Counted from the stretch's first letter, positions 7,765 to 16,552 are shown. The stretch is DNA of 41,058 nt from Nonomuraea harbinensis (GCF_019396385.1 NZ_JAHKRN010000066.1:1-41058); one strand, 5' to 3'. Notes: generated by a model from the letters alone, not told the origin. Program-made: numbers and translations.

Positions 7765-9462
7765 ATGGACCCAGGCAAGGCGATCTTCGAAACCGTCGAG
7801 AAGCTCCGGCAGCGGCGCACCGCTCCGCTCGTACTTGAACTCGACCTCACCGAGGGGCTCACCCAGGGGCCGCCCTCAGACCCGCTGGCCGCGCTGCTGT
7901 CCATGCGCAAGCCCCGCCTGTCCGACGTGCTGGCCGGGCTCAAGCGGGCCCGGCAGGACTCCCGGGTCAAGGCGCTGATCGTGAAGATCGGCGGCAATCC
8001 GATCGGGCTGGCGACCGTCCAGGAGCTGCGCCAGGCCGTCGTCGAGTTCCGCGCCTCCGGCAAGCGGACCGTGGCCTTCGCCGAGACGTTCGGCGAGTTC
8101 GGCGCCGGCACGATCCCGTACTTCCTGGCCAGCGCCTTCGACCGGGTCTACCTGCAGCCCAGTGGCGACGTGGGGCTCACCGGCGTGGTCCTGGAGCAGC
8201 GCTTCCTCAAGAACGCGCTGGGCAAGCTCGGCGTCGACTACGAGATCGGCCAGCGCCACGAGTACAAGACCGCGGCCAACACCTTCACCCAGGACCACAT
8301 GACCGAGCCGCACCGCGAGTCGATGGCCCGGATCGTCGAGTCCATCACCGAGCAGATCGTGGCCGGCATCGCCGACGGCCGCCGGCTCGACCCCGGCAAG
8401 GTGCGCGAGCTGATCGACCGCGGCCCGTTCATCGGCGCCGAGGCGGTGGACGCCGGGCTGGTCGACGGCCTGGCCTACCGGGACGAGGTGTACGGCGAGG
8501 TCAAGCGCGCCGCCGGCGAGGACTCCCTGCTGCAGTACGTGTCCCGCTACCACCGGGCGTCGGCCGTCAAGAAGCTGCCGCATCCGGCCGCCGACGGCAT
8601 CGCGCTCGTCCACGGCGACGGCGCGATCCGCACCGGCCGCAGCGGCCGCAGCCCGCTCGGCGGGGGCGGCGCGATGGGCTCCGACACGATCAGCGCCGCG
8701 CTGCGCGCCGCCCGCCGCGACGAGCACGTCAAGGCCGTGGTGTTCCGCGTCGACAGCCCGGGCGGCTCGTACGTGGCCTCCGACACGGTGTGGCGTGAGG
8801 TGGTGCTGACGCGCAAGGTCAAGCCCGTGATCGTGTCGATGGGCGACGTGGCGGCCTCCGGCGGCTACTTCGTCTCGATGGCCGCCGACGTGATCGTGGC
8901 CCAGCCGGGCACGCTCACCGGCTCGATCGGCGTGCTCGGCGGCAAGCCGGTGCTGTCGGAGCTGCTGGAGAAGCTCGGCGTGGACACCGACCACGTGGCC
9001 CAGGGCGCGAACGCGGGCATGTTCTCCACCTCGCGCGGCTTCTCGCCGGAGCAGTGGGAGCGGGTCAACGCCTGGCTCGACAGGATCTACGACGACTTCG
9101 TGGGCAAGGTGGCCGAGGCCCGTGACCTGAGCCGCGAGCGCGCCCACGAGCTGGCCCGCGGCCGGGTCTGGACGGGCGCGGACGCGCGGGCGGGCGGCCT
9201 GGTCGACGAGCTGGGCGGGCTGGAGGACGCGCTGCAGCTGGCCAGGAAGCGGGTCGGCCTCGCCGAGGACGCCCCGGTCCGGGTCTATCCCAGGCTCAAC
9301 CCGCTGGAGCGCCTGCGCGGCCCCGAGTCCAGCGACGACAAGGCCGCGGCCCTGGCCAGGGTGCGCCTGGACTCCTGGGGCCCGCTGGCCAGGCTCTCCG
9401 CCGAGCTCGGCCTCCCGGCGACCGGTCCGCTCGCGCTCCCCGCCTGGTACACGATCCGCTAG
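7765..9462 (+). CDS. sppA: Signal peptide peptidase SppA-type (S49) protease
   Basis: A 565-residue protein with two S49 repeats, as in E. coli SppA (67 kDa type), which degrades cleaved signal peptides. The Ser nucleophile is in GDVAASGGYFVSMAAD (about residue 365, C-terminal repeat). The general-base Lys matches EYKTAANTF (Lys168, N-terminal repeat), preserving the Ser/Lys dyad split across the two halves. Unlike E. coli SppA there is no obvious N-terminal membrane anchor: the start MDPGKAIFETVEKLRQRR is polar, so the enzyme may be cytoplasmic or peripheral. The ATG has no Shine-Dalgarno sequence; a TAGGGT box 6 nt upstream (7753-7758) suggests a leaderless transcript. The stop codon overlaps the stop of the converging flavin reductase gene in CTAG. 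Confidence 0.92.
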   Translation: MDPGKAIFETVEKLRQRRTAPLVLELDLTEGLTQGPPSDPLAALLSMRKPRLSDVLAGLKRARQDSRVKALIVKIGGNPIGLATVQELRQAVVEFRASGKRTVAFAETFGEFGAGTIPYFLASAFDRVYLQPSGDVGLTGVVLEQRFLKNALGKLGVDYEIGQRHEYKTAANTFTQDHMTEPHRESMARIVESITEQIVAGIADGRRLDPGKVRELIDRGPFIGAEAVDAGLVDGLAYRDEVYGEVKRAAGEDSLLQYVSRYHRASAVKKLPHPAADGIALVHGDGAIRTGRSGRSPLGGGGAMGSDTISAALRAARRDEHVKAVVFRVDSPGGSYVASDTVWREVVLTRKVKPVIVSMGDVAASGGYFVSMAADVIVAQPGTLTGSIGVLGGKPVLSELLEKLGVDTDHVAQGANAGMFSTSRGFSPEQWERVNAWLDRIYDDFVGKVAEARDLSRERAHELARGRVWTGADARAGGLVDELGGLEDALQLARKRVGLAEDAPVRVYPRLNPLERLRGPESSDDKAAALARVRLDSWGPLARLSAELGLPATGPLALPAWYTIR

Positions 9463-9941
9463 GCGCCGACCGCGCGGTAGCGGCCGCGCAGGCGGATGAG
9501 AGGCCGCAGGCCCGGGGCCACGTAGTCGACGGCCAGGACCCGGGCCACGAACAGCGTGTGGTCGCCCGCCGGCACCACGCGCGTGGTCTCCGCCTCCAGG
9601 GCGGCGACGCCGCCGTCCAGGACGATCGCGTCCGAGTGCGGGCCCCGATGGTGCGGGACGCCCGCCACCAGGTGGCGGGCGCTCGGCCGGCCCGCCGCCG
9701 CGAACCGGCTGGCCATCGCCGCCTGGCCTGACGACAGCAGGGAGCACGCCCACCGGTCCTGGCGCAGCAGCACCTCGTTGACGTAGCCCCCGCTGCCCAG
9801 GCTGACGAGCATCAGCGGCGGGTCCAGCGACACCGACATCAGCGTGGAGACGGTGACGCCCACGTCGTCGCGCCCGTCGCGCACGGTGACGACCGAAACG
9901 CCCGCCGCGAGCTGCGCCATGGCGTCGGTGAACTCGCTCAC
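9459..9941 (-). CDS. Flavin reductase-like, FMN-binding split-barrel protein
   Basis: A 160-residue protein of the flavin reductase domain family (split beta-barrel binding FMN or FAD). The features are MAQLAAGVSVVTVRDG at the start, the conserved substrate/flavin loop GVTVSTLMSVSLDPPLMLVSL, and GDHTLFVARVLAVD near the end. Such proteins use NAD(P)H to supply reduced flavin to a partner monooxygenase; no partner is adjacent, so the physiological role is open. It starts at GTG 9941, 31 nt after the osmoprotectant-binding protein gene, and may be the last gene of that operon. A palindrome, CCCGGATCCGGG (9952-9963), lies in the gap. Confidence 0.8.
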   Translation of the reverse strand: MSEFTDAMAQLAAGVSVVTVRDGRDDVGVTVSTLMSVSLDPPLMLVSLGSGGYVNEVLLRQDRWACSLLSSGQAAMASRFAAAGRPSARHLVAGVPHHRGPHSDAIVLDGGVAALEAETTRVVPAGDHTLFVARVLAVDYVAPGLRPLIRLRGRYRAVGA

Positions 9942-9972
9942 CGCCCGGCCCCCCGGATCCGGGCGGGGCGGG

Positions 9973-10881
9973 TCAGCCGAGGCCGTTCGAGGTCAGCCAT
10001 TCCCCGGCCACCGTGGCGGGCTCGTCCTTGTTGACGGAGATCTTCTGCATCATGTCGAGCAGCGAGTCCGTCGTCAGCTTGGCGGAGACGCCGTTGAGCG
10101 TCGTCCTGACCGTGTCGTCCACCGTGGCCTTGTGGACCAGCGGGGTCACGTTCTGGGCGGGGAAGATGTTCTTCGTGTCCTCAAGGGGCGCCAGCTCGTT
10201 GATGGTCATCTTCGGGTCGGTGCTGAAGACGTTGCCCACCTGGATGGAGCCGTCCTTGATGGCGTCGGCCGTCGTGGGCCCCGTCGGCTTCCACTCCTTG
10301 AACTCGATCCCGTACACGTCCTTGAAACGCTGCTCCCAGCGGTCCTTGAACTCCGGCGGGCCGCCCACCACCATGTCCTTCGACACCTTGGCCAGGTCGT
10401 CCATGGTGGCGGTCTTCTGCGCCGTCTCCTTGGTGACCGAGAGGGTGTCCTTGTCCTCGGCCGGGGAGGAGTCGAGCACCTCCAGCTCGGGCGGCAGCTT
10501 CTCCTTCAGCGCGGCGTTGATCTCCTCGGCGGTCGCCGCGGTGTTCTCCTTGTCGACGTAGGCGAGCAGGTTGCCGTTGTACTCGGGCACGATCGTCAGC
10601 CCGCCGCCCTTCACCTGGTCGTAGACGACCTCGCGGCTGCCGATCCGCGGCTTCTCCTCCACCTGCACGCCCTTGGCCTCCAGCGCCTGGGCGTAGATCG
10701 ACGCGAGCAGCACGCTCTCGTCGAAGTCGAACGACCCGATCACGACAGTCCCCCCGCCGGAAGCCGACCCGGTCGGCGTGGCGGCCGTGCTCTGGAGCGG
10801 GTTGTCACCGCCGCCGCCACAGCCGGCCAGCGCGAGCGCCGCGGACAGGAGCACCGCCGCGGTGCCGAACATGCGTCTCAT
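9973..10881 (-). CDS. opuCC: Osmoprotectant ABC transporter, substrate-binding lipoprotein (OpuCC/ProX type)
   Basis: A 302-residue lipoprotein that captures glycine betaine, choline, carnitine or a related compatible solute outside the membrane. The signal peptide ends in a lipobox LAGC (Cys at about residue 21) followed by a Gly-rich spacer. The OpuAC-type fold is shown by VVIGSFDFDESVLLASIYAQ, GSREVVYDQVKGG with VPEYNGNLLAYV, and GNVFSTDP. ATG 10881 has AAGGGG upstream (spacing about 9 nt). It follows the second permease gene by 15 nt in a four-gene leftward transporter operon. The exact ligand cannot be assigned from the residues I can see. Confidence 0.9.
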   Translation of the reverse strand: MRRMFGTAAVLLSAALALAGCGGGGDNPLQSTAATPTGSASGGGTVVIGSFDFDESVLLASIYAQALEAKGVQVEEKPRIGSREVVYDQVKGGGLTIVPEYNGNLLAYVDKENTAATAEEINAALKEKLPPELEVLDSSPAEDKDTLSVTKETAQKTATMDDLAKVSKDMVVGGPPEFKDRWEQRFKDVYGIEFKEWKPTGPTTADAIKDGSIQVGNVFSTDPKMTINELAPLEDTKNIFPAQNVTPLVHKATVDDTVRTTLNGVSAKLTTDSLLDMMQKISVNKDEPATVAGEWLTSNGLG

Positions 10882-10896
10882 CAGTTGTTTCCCCTT

Positions 10897-11589
10897 CTAG
10901 CGGGAGGTTGCACCACTGTCACGTACCTTCAGTCGCCGGCTCACGCCCGGGGAGACGGTCACTCTCTGTACGAGCGTGAATCCGACCTGCACCACGAGCG
11001 CGAACAGCACAATCAACACAGAACCCCCGAAGACGCTCGCGTAATCCTGTGTCGCGAAACCGTCGATAACGAACCGCCCGAGCCCGCCCAGACCGGTGTA
11101 GGCCGCGACCGTCGTGGTCGCGACCACCTGGATGGCCGACAGCCGCAGCCCCAGCAGGATCAGCGGCAGCGCCACCGGCACCAGCACCTGCCCCAGAACC
11201 TGCCCGCCACGCAGCCCCATCCCGTACGCGGCGTCCCGCAGCTCGGGGTCCACCCCCCTGATCCCCTCGAAGGTGTTGACCAGGATCGGCGGCACGGCCA
11301 GCAGCACCAGCGGGATGATCACCGGCCAGATCGACGCGGTGCCGAGCAGCAGCACGAACAGCACCAGCACGCCCAGCGTGGGGATCGCCCTGGCCAGGTT
11401 CGCGGAGACCACCACGACCAGGTGGCCCCTGCCGGTGTGACCGATCAGCAGCCCGAGCGGCACCGCGACCAGCGTGGCCAGGAAGAGGGCCAGCGCGGAG
11501 AACTCCAGGTGCTCCAGCAGCCGCACCGGGATCCCGTACGGCCCCGACCAGTGCGCGGGGTCGCCGAAGAAGTCGACGAGCCAGTTCAC
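10897..11589 (-). CDS. Osmoprotectant ABC transporter permease (second permease)
   Basis: A 230-residue inner-membrane subunit of the BPD_transp_1 (MetI-like) fold with about 5-6 helices. The ABC-coupling EAA loop is visible as ELRDAAYGMGLRGGQVLGQV, and the ligand-path segment AIQVVATTTVAAYTGLGGLG is typical of OpuCB/OpuCD permeases. The GTG start at 11589 overlaps the stop of the first permease gene by 4 nt (GTGA), implying translational coupling. It ends 15 nt before the binding-protein gene. Two separate small permeases with one ATPase is the standard OpuC arrangement. Confidence 0.9.
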   Translation of the reverse strand: MNWLVDFFGDPAHWSGPYGIPVRLLEHLEFSALALFLATLVAVPLGLLIGHTGRGHLVVVVSANLARAIPTLGVLVLFVLLLGTASIWPVIIPLVLLAVPPILVNTFEGIRGVDPELRDAAYGMGLRGGQVLGQVLVPVALPLILLGLRLSAIQVVATTTVAAYTGLGGLGRFVIDGFATQDYASVFGGSVLIVLFALVVQVGFTLVQRVTVSPGVSRRLKVRDSGATSR

Positions 11590-12260
11590 GTCGCCCTCCT
11601 CGCCCGTTCCCACGGCGTCAGCAGCCGCTGCGCGAGCACCAGCAGCCCGTCGGCGACCAGCGCGAGCAGCACGATCAGCCCGATGCCGACGACGACCGGC
11701 GGCAGGAACGGGTTCTGGTAGGCGCGGGTGAACAGCATGCCCAGCCCGCCCTGCCCGATCAGCGCGCCCACGCTGACCAGGCTGATGCTGGAGACGGCCA
11801 CCACCCGCAGCCCGGCGATCACCACCGGCGCCGCGATCGGCAGCTCCACCTGCACCAGCCGGCGCAGCGGCGTGAAGCCCATCGCCACCGCCGACTGCCG
11901 GACGTGCTCGGGCACCGCGCGGATCCCGTCGACCACGGCGGGAATGAGCACGGCCATCGCGTAGAAGATCAGCGGGATGATCACGGTGACCGGCGACAGC
12001 CCGGTGACCGAGATCAGCAGCATGAACAGCGGCAGCGACGGCAGCGCGTAGAGCACGTTGAACACGGCCGCGGTGGGCTGGTAGAGCCACCGCCACCGGA
12101 TGCAGGCGAGCCCGAGCGGCAGGGCCAGCGCCAGCCCGGCGACGATCGGCACCAGCGACATCAGCAGGTGGTCGCTCAGCAGGTCCCTGATGCTGCCGGC
12201 CCGCCCGGTGTCCCAGTTGCGGGCGATCCACTCCCAGAGTGAGGGAGGCCCGTCACCCAT
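11586..12260 (-). CDS. Osmoprotectant ABC transporter permease (first permease)
   Basis: A 224-residue membrane permease paralogous to the next gene. MetI-like fold with the EAA loop VPEHVRQSAVAMGFTPLRRL and the downstream signature SSISLVSVGALIGQGGLG. ATG 12260 has GGAGG 7 nt upstream and overlaps the end of the ATPase gene by 8 nt. Together with the second permease it should form the transmembrane channel of the osmoprotectant importer. Confidence 0.9.
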   Translation of the reverse strand: MGDGPPSLWEWIARNWDTGRAGSIRDLLSDHLLMSLVPIVAGLALALPLGLACIRWRWLYQPTAAVFNVLYALPSLPLFMLLISVTGLSPVTVIIPLIFYAMAVLIPAVVDGIRAVPEHVRQSAVAMGFTPLRRLVQVELPIAAPVVIAGLRVVAVSSISLVSVGALIGQGGLGMLFTRAYQNPFLPPVVVGIGLIVLLALVADGLLVLAQRLLTPWERARRAT

Positions 12261-13311
12261 GGACGGCCTCCGTCAGCGCCTCGTCGAGCGCCTGCCGGGT
12301 GGCCACCCCGACGACCTTGTCCTGCTCGTCCACCGCCACCGCGTGCCCCGACGGGGACAGCAGCGCCGCGTCCAGCGCCGCGCGCATGGAGTCGCGGCCG
12401 TGGCGGAACGTGCCCGCGGGCCCCAGCTCGCCCGGCCGGCCGCGCGCCAGCCAGCCGGCGGCCCGTCCCTCGGCGGTGAGCGCGAGCAGCCACGGCTCGT
12501 CGCCCCGCCCGTCGGCGCCCTCCCGCACGGTCAGGTCGGTGCGCAGGCGCAGCCCGCCCGTGGAGACGAACTGCAGGCGGCGGATCCCCCGGTCGCGGCC
12601 GAGGAACTCGCGCACGAAGTCGTCGGCGGGCTCCGTCAGCAGCGTCTTGGGGTCGGCGACCTGCGCCAGCTTGCCGCCCACGCGCAGCACCGCCACCCGG
12701 TCGCCGAGCTTGATCGCCTCGTCGATGTCGTGGGTGACGAACACGATGGTCTTGTTCAGCTCGGCCTGGAGCCTGATCAGCTCGTCCTGGAGGTTCGTGC
12801 GGACCACCGGGTCGACCGCGCTGAACGGCTCGTCCATGAGCAGCACGGGCGGGTCGGCGGCCAGCGCCCTGGCCACCCCCACCCGCTGCTGCTGCCCGCC
12901 GGACAGCTGGAACGGGTAGCGCTCGCCCATCGCGGGGTCCAGGCCGACCCGCTCAAGCAGCTCCATGGCCCGGCCGCGGGCCCGCTTGCGGTTCCAGCCG
13001 AGCAGGTACGGGACGGTGGCGACGTTGTCGACGACCTTGCGGTGCGGGAAGAGGCCCGCCTGCTGGATCACGTATCCGATGCCGCGGCGCAGCACCGGGG
13101 GATCGACGGTGTCCACGGGAGCGCCGTCGAGCAGGATCCGGCCCTCGCTGGGGTCGATCATCCGGTTGATCATCCGGAGCGACGTCGTCTTGCCGCACCC
13201 CGAGGGGCCGACGAGCACGGTGATCTCCCCCGTGCGCGCCTCCAGGCCGAGGCGGTCCACGGCGACCGTCCCGTCCGGATAGCGTTTGGTGACAGCATCG
13301 AAAGTGATCAC
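12253..13311 (-). CDS. opuCA: Osmoprotectant ABC transporter ATP-binding protein with CBS-like tail (OpuCA/ProV type)
   Basis: A 352-residue ATPase that powers compatible-solute import. Walker A is GPSGCGKTTS, the signature is LSGGQQQRVGVARAL, Walker B is PVLLMDEPFSAVDP, followed by the His switch in FVTHDIDEA. The last 90 or so residues (AVAVDEQDKVVGVATRQALDEAL) look like a shortened CBS region; in OpuA-type ATPases such domains sense ionic strength. GTG 13311 was chosen because GGGAGG lies about 7 nt upstream and the ABC domain begins at once (VITFDAVTKRYPDGT); the in-frame extension upstream lacks homology. A TAGTCT box at 13386-13381 could be its -10 element, with no convincing -35. First gene of the operon. 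Confidence 0.92.
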   Translation of the reverse strand: MITFDAVTKRYPDGTVAVDRLGLEARTGEITVLVGPSGCGKTTSLRMINRMIDPSEGRILLDGAPVDTVDPPVLRRGIGYVIQQAGLFPHRKVVDNVATVPYLLGWNRKRARGRAMELLERVGLDPAMGERYPFQLSGGQQQRVGVARALAADPPVLLMDEPFSAVDPVVRTNLQDELIRLQAELNKTIVFVTHDIDEAIKLGDRVAVLRVGGKLAQVADPKTLLTEPADDFVREFLGRDRGIRRLQFVSTGGLRLRTDLTVREGADGRGDEPWLLALTAEGRAAGWLARGRPGELGPAGTFRHGRDSMRAALDAALLSPSGHAVAVDEQDKVVGVATRQALDEALTEAVHG

Positions 13312-13581
13312 GCGCGACCTCCCGCATCGAGCAGGGCCGCGACCCCCTGCCACGACCGCCGCATGATCTCTTGAACCCACAGACTACGGCGATCCATCCC
13401 CCTCTGTCCTAGCGGGTCCGAACTGAACCGCTTCACCGACCTGCGATTCCCCAGTAATTCGCCCTTCGGTAGTGCGCTCCACCAGGGATTGTTGGCATGA
13501 TTGCCTCCACAACCTCCAGATTCACCGGCGCACCCCCTCCCCCTCAGCGTCCGCCCTTGCTATTAAGAGGAACCGGTCAAC

Positions 13582-15366
13582 GTGACACACCCGCTCACCG
13601 ATCAGCGCTCCCGTCGCGAGCAGATCGCCGAGCTCTACGACGGTCACGCCGCCGGGCTGTTCGTCTACTGTGCCGACCAGCTCGGCGATCTCGGCTCGGC
13701 GGCCGACGTCCTGGAGTCCGTCCTCACCAGCGCGCCGGAGGATCCTCCCCGGGCCGCCCTGTACGCGTTCGCCCGCCGGGAGATCCACCGGCGCGACGTC
13801 GTCTACGCGCCGCCGGTCGTCGATCCGCTGACCGACCCCGTGTCCGCGCTGGTCGAGCGCATCCTGCGCGAGCTGCGGCCGCAGCAGCGCGAGGTGCTCG
13901 TGCTCGGCCACGTCTGCGGGCTCGACCTGGCCGAGCTCGCCTGGGTGCTCGACGTGGCGGCCGACACGGCGGAGGAGCTGGCGCTCAGCGCCGCCCACCG
14001 GTTCCGGCAGATACTCAACATGGCGCTGGCCGCGACGGGGGCGGGCGGCTCGAAGCCGGTGGCCGACGTCTACAGCGCGCTGGCGGTCGCGCCGCTGCGC
14101 GACGTCTTCGGCCGCCTGCCGTGGCCCGAACCACCCGGCACCCTCCGCATCCACCTGGCCGGCTCCAGCACCGCCGATCCCGCGCCGCTGTTCGTCAAGC
14201 CGCGCTGGCCCGTGCCGCCGGCCTGGCCGCAGCCCCTCGGCACGGCCGACCCGGCGACCACGACCGTCCTCTTCCCCCGCGACCTGCTCAGGCCCCCCTC
14301 GCCGTCGCGCGTCCCCGACCACGACGCGACCACGACGCCGATGCCCAAGTTCCGCGACGACGTACGCGAGGGCCCGGCCTCCTTCGACGCCCTCCGCGCG
14401 AACCCCTTCGACGCCCTGCGCTCGAACCCCGCGTCCCCGGCCTCCTTCGACGCCCTGCGCTCGAACCCGGCGTCCTCAGCGCCCTTCGACGCCCTGCGCT
14501 CGAACCCCGGGTCCTCGGCGCCCTTCGAGCGCCTGAGGGGGAACCCCGCCTCGCTGAAGCCCTTCGAGGCCCGTCCGACCCCCTTCGAAGCCTTCCGCCC
14601 CCGGCGGCCTTCCCAGCCCGGTCCTGCTCAGCCCGGTCCTGCTCAGCCCGGCGCTGCTCAGCCGGGCCCCGGCAGGTCCGGTCCCGCTCAGCCGTCCGGT
14701 CCCGCTCAGCCCGGTCCCGCTCAGTTCGCTCCCGGCCGGCCGACGCCGCGGGGGGCGAAGCCCGGTATGGGCGAGCCGCCGATGGCCGCGCCCACCGGTT
14801 TCCTGACCGGCGGCGACGTGCTCGACGACCCGGGCGGCACCAGCACGGCGGTCGGCGGCCTCCCGGACATGGCGGCTCCCATGACCGGCGACTTCCTCGC
14901 CCAGCCGGGCCCCGCCCGCGAGGCCGGGCCGCTGTTCACCCCACGCGCCCAGCCCAGGGAGCCGGTCTACCGCATGCCGGCCGCCCCTTCAGCCCCGGAG
15001 CCGGAGACGCCCCCGATCCAGGACCTCCGCCCCCAGCCGGCGAAGCCCTCCCCCGCCGACTCCCCCACGGCTGACGCCCTCAAGCCCGACTCCCGTACGG
15101 ATGGGTCACGTACGGGCGAGTCCGGACAACTTCGTACGGCGGGTGGCGGGGAGAAGGCGGATCCGCTGGCGACGAAGCCGCGTCCCGCCCTTCGGAAGCC
15201 GCAGGCGCAGAAGGGTCGCAAGCCGTCCCCGGCCAAGAACAGAAAGAAGAAGAAGAAGCGCCGCAACCGTCACCACGACTGGGCATGGGAGCTGATCGGC
15301 TTCCTGATCTGCGTGGCGATCGCGATGATCGTGTTCTTCTCGGTGCCGATGATCCTCAAGCCCTGA
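13582..15366 (+). CDS. Sigma-70-like (ECF) protein with repetitive linker and C-terminal membrane anchor
   Basis: A 594-residue mosaic. Residues about 8-70 resemble a divergent sigma region 2 and about 90-145 a sigma region 4 helix-turn-helix (LRELRPQQREVLVLGHVCGLDLAELAWVLD, quoted in part here only for recognition of the Asp/Glu-Leu-Ala pattern). A roughly 400-residue disordered linker follows. It contains 13-residue FDALRSNP repeats and PGPAQ repeats, then Pro-rich sequence, a strongly basic stretch (NRKKKKKRRNRHH, about residue 551) and a single hydrophobic helix (LIGFLICVAIAMIVFFSVP) at the very C-terminus. The predicted topology is an N-terminal DNA/RNAP-binding part in the cytoplasm tethered to the membrane. 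GTG 13582 has AGAGGA about 11 nt upstream. No anti-sigma gene is adjacent; the anchor itself may hold the factor inactive. It could also be a non-sigma regulator, as region 2 is weak. Confidence 0.75.
   Translation: MTHPLTDQRSRREQIAELYDGHAAGLFVYCADQLGDLGSAADVLESVLTSAPEDPPRAALYAFARREIHRRDVVYAPPVVDPLTDPVSALVERILRELRPQQREVLVLGHVCGLDLAELAWVLDVAADTAEELALSAAHRFRQILNMALAATGAGGSKPVADVYSALAVAPLRDVFGRLPWPEPPGTLRIHLAGSSTADPAPLFVKPRWPVPPAWPQPLGTADPATTTVLFPRDLLRPPSPSRVPDHDATTTPMPKFRDDVREGPASFDALRANPFDALRSNPASPASFDALRSNPASSAPFDALRSNPGSSAPFERLRGNPASLKPFEARPTPFEAFRPRRPSQPGPAQPGPAQPGAAQPGPGRSGPAQPSGPAQPGPAQFAPGRPTPRGAKPGMGEPPMAAPTGFLTGGDVLDDPGGTSTAVGGLPDMAAPMTGDFLAQPGPAREAGPLFTPRAQPREPVYRMPAAPSAPEPETPPIQDLRPQPAKPSPADSPTADALKPDSRTDGSRTGESGQLRTAGGGEKADPLATKPRPALRKPQAQKGRKPSPAKNRKKKKKRRNRHHDWAWELIGFLICVAIAMIVFFSVPMILKP
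14383..14565 (+). repeat. 39-bp in-frame tandem repeat encoding FDALRSNP units
   Basis: TTCGACGCCCT-type units start at 14383, 14407, 14446, 14485 and 14524; the last three are spaced exactly 39 bp (13 codons), the first pair 24 bp. They encode variants of FDALRSNPASSAP. Spacings are multiples of three, so copy-number change would keep the frame of the membrane-anchored sigma-like protein. Confidence 0.85.
14614..14727 (+). repeat. 15-bp in-frame repeat encoding PGPAQ units
   Basis: CAGCCCGGTCCTGCT-type units recur in tandem and then with interruptions, encoding QPGPAQPGPAQPGAAQPG and later PSGPAQPGPAQ. They belong to the disordered linker of the sigma-like protein and are a likely site of slippage-driven length variation. 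Confidence 0.8.
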
Positions 15367-15397
15367 CCGGCCCCGGGCGAAGCCGGGACCAGCGCCG

Positions 15398-16552
15398 TCA
15401 CCGGGGCGGCCTGGGCAGGCTCAGCCCGAGCATGGCGATAAGCTCCCGCTGCACCTCGTTGACGCCGCCGCCGAAGGTGAGCACCAGGCCGCCCTTGACA
15501 CCCCGGTCGGTCACCTCGATCAGCGCGGCCGTCTCCGGATCGGCCGGGTCGCCGTAGCGGGCCAGGATCTCGCCGACGAGCCGTCCCGCCTCCTGCATCC
15601 GCTCGGAGGCGTAGATCTTGGTGGCGGAGGCGTCGGGCGCGCCCAGCCAGCCGAGGTCCATGTTCGCCGCGACCTGCCAGTTCAGCAGCTCGTTCGTACG
15701 GGAGAAAGCCCGGACGCGGCCGAGCACGCGCCGCACGTCGGGCTGGTCGGCCAGCCCGGCGCGGCGGGCCCAGGCCAGGAGGCGGTCGTGGATCTGGGCG
15801 AGGTTCCCGGCCGGGCCGAGCGTGACGCGCTCGTGGTTGAGCTGGTTGACGATCAGGTCCCAGCCCTTGTCGACCTCGCCGACCACCATGTCGACCGGGA
15901 CGCGGACGTCGGTGTAGTAGGTGGCGTTGGTGTGGTGGCGGCCGTCCATGGTGGTGATCGGCGTCCAGGAGAAGCCGGGGTCGTCCGTGGAGGCGATCAT
16001 CATGGTGATGCCCTTGTGCTTCTTCGCGTCGGGGTTGGTGCGGGCGGCCAGCCAGATGTACTGGGCGTAGTGGGCGCCGCTGGTGAAGATCTTCTGGCCG
16101 TTCACCACGTAGTGGTCGCCGTCCAGCACGGCCGTGGTGCGGAGCGACGCGAGGTCGGTGCCGGCCTCGGGCTCGGTGTAGCCGATCGCGAAGTGGCACT
16201 CTCCCGCGAGGATGCTCGGCAGGAACCGTTCCTTCTGCTCCCGCGTCCCGTACTGCATGATCGTCGGTGCGACGGTCTGCACGGAGATGAGCGGGTACGG
16301 GACGCCGGCGCGGGCGATCTCGTTGGCGAAGATCTGCTGCTCGATGGGGCCGAGACCGGCGCCGCCGTACTCCTCCGGCCAGCCGAGGCCCAGCTTGCCG
16401 TCGCGGCCCAGGCGGCGGCAGTGGGCCATGTACGCCTCGCCGAACGGGTCCTCGGCGATCTTGGCGCGCTCCTCGGGAGTCAGGCAGGCGGCGAAGTACG
16501 CGCGCAGCTCACCCTGGAGCCGGCGCTGTTCTGGGGTCAGGTCGATGAGCAT
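15398..16552 (-). CDS. fadE29: Acyl-CoA dehydrogenase, FadE29 (ChsE2)-like steroid side-chain subunit
   Basis: A 384-residue flavoenzyme subunit. From memory it matches M. tuberculosis FadE29 closely along its length: IDLTPEQRRLQ at the start, LGLGWPEEYGGAGLGPIEQQ, FAIGYTEPEAGTDLASLRTT, HHTNATYYTDVRVPVDMVVG, and LTFGGGVNEVQRELIA near the end. FadE29 pairs with FadE28 as an alpha2beta2 acyl-CoA dehydrogenase acting on the propionyl-CoA side-chain remnant of cholesterol. Its start overlaps the stop of the FadE28-like gene by 1 nt (TGATG), consistent with a co-translated heteromer. The operon is divergent from a KstR-like regulator and carries a KstR-like operator upstream. A related steroid or bile-acid substrate is possible. 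Confidence 0.87.
   Translation of the reverse strand: MLIDLTPEQRRLQGELRAYFAACLTPEERAKIAEDPFGEAYMAHCRRLGRDGKLGLGWPEEYGGAGLGPIEQQIFANEIARAGVPYPLISVQTVAPTIMQYGTREQKERFLPSILAGECHFAIGYTEPEAGTDLASLRTTAVLDGDHYVVNGQKIFTSGAHYAQYIWLAARTNPDAKKHKGITMMIASTDDPGFSWTPITTMDGRHHTNATYYTDVRVPVDMVVGEVDKGWDLIVNQLNHERVTLGPAGNLAQIHDRLLAWARRAGLADQPDVRRVLGRVRAFSRTNELLNWQVAANMDLGWLGAPDASATKIYASERMQEAGRLVGEILARYGDPADPETAALIEVTDRGVKGGLVLTFGGGVNEVQRELIAMLGLSLPRPPR

Noticed and set aside
7876..9753. Minus-strand frame of 625 codons opposite sppA
   Set aside because: No recognisable domain and it covers a clear S49 protease gene plus part of the flavin reductase gene.
9844..11721. Plus-strand frame of 625 codons opposite the osmoprotectant transporter genes
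   Set aside because: His/Gln/Arg-rich shadow; the minus-strand lipoprotein and permeases are unambiguous.
13497..13581. ATG at 13497 as the start of a plus-strand gene before the sigma-like protein
   Set aside because: It is in another frame, lacks a ribosome binding site, and its translation becomes an Arg/Ala/Pro-rich shadow of the sigma-like gene.
15372..15387. CCCGG/CCGGG hairpin between the sigma-like gene and the converging fadE29-like gene as a terminator
   Set aside because: Only a 5-bp stem in a very GC-rich gap, too weak to separate from background.
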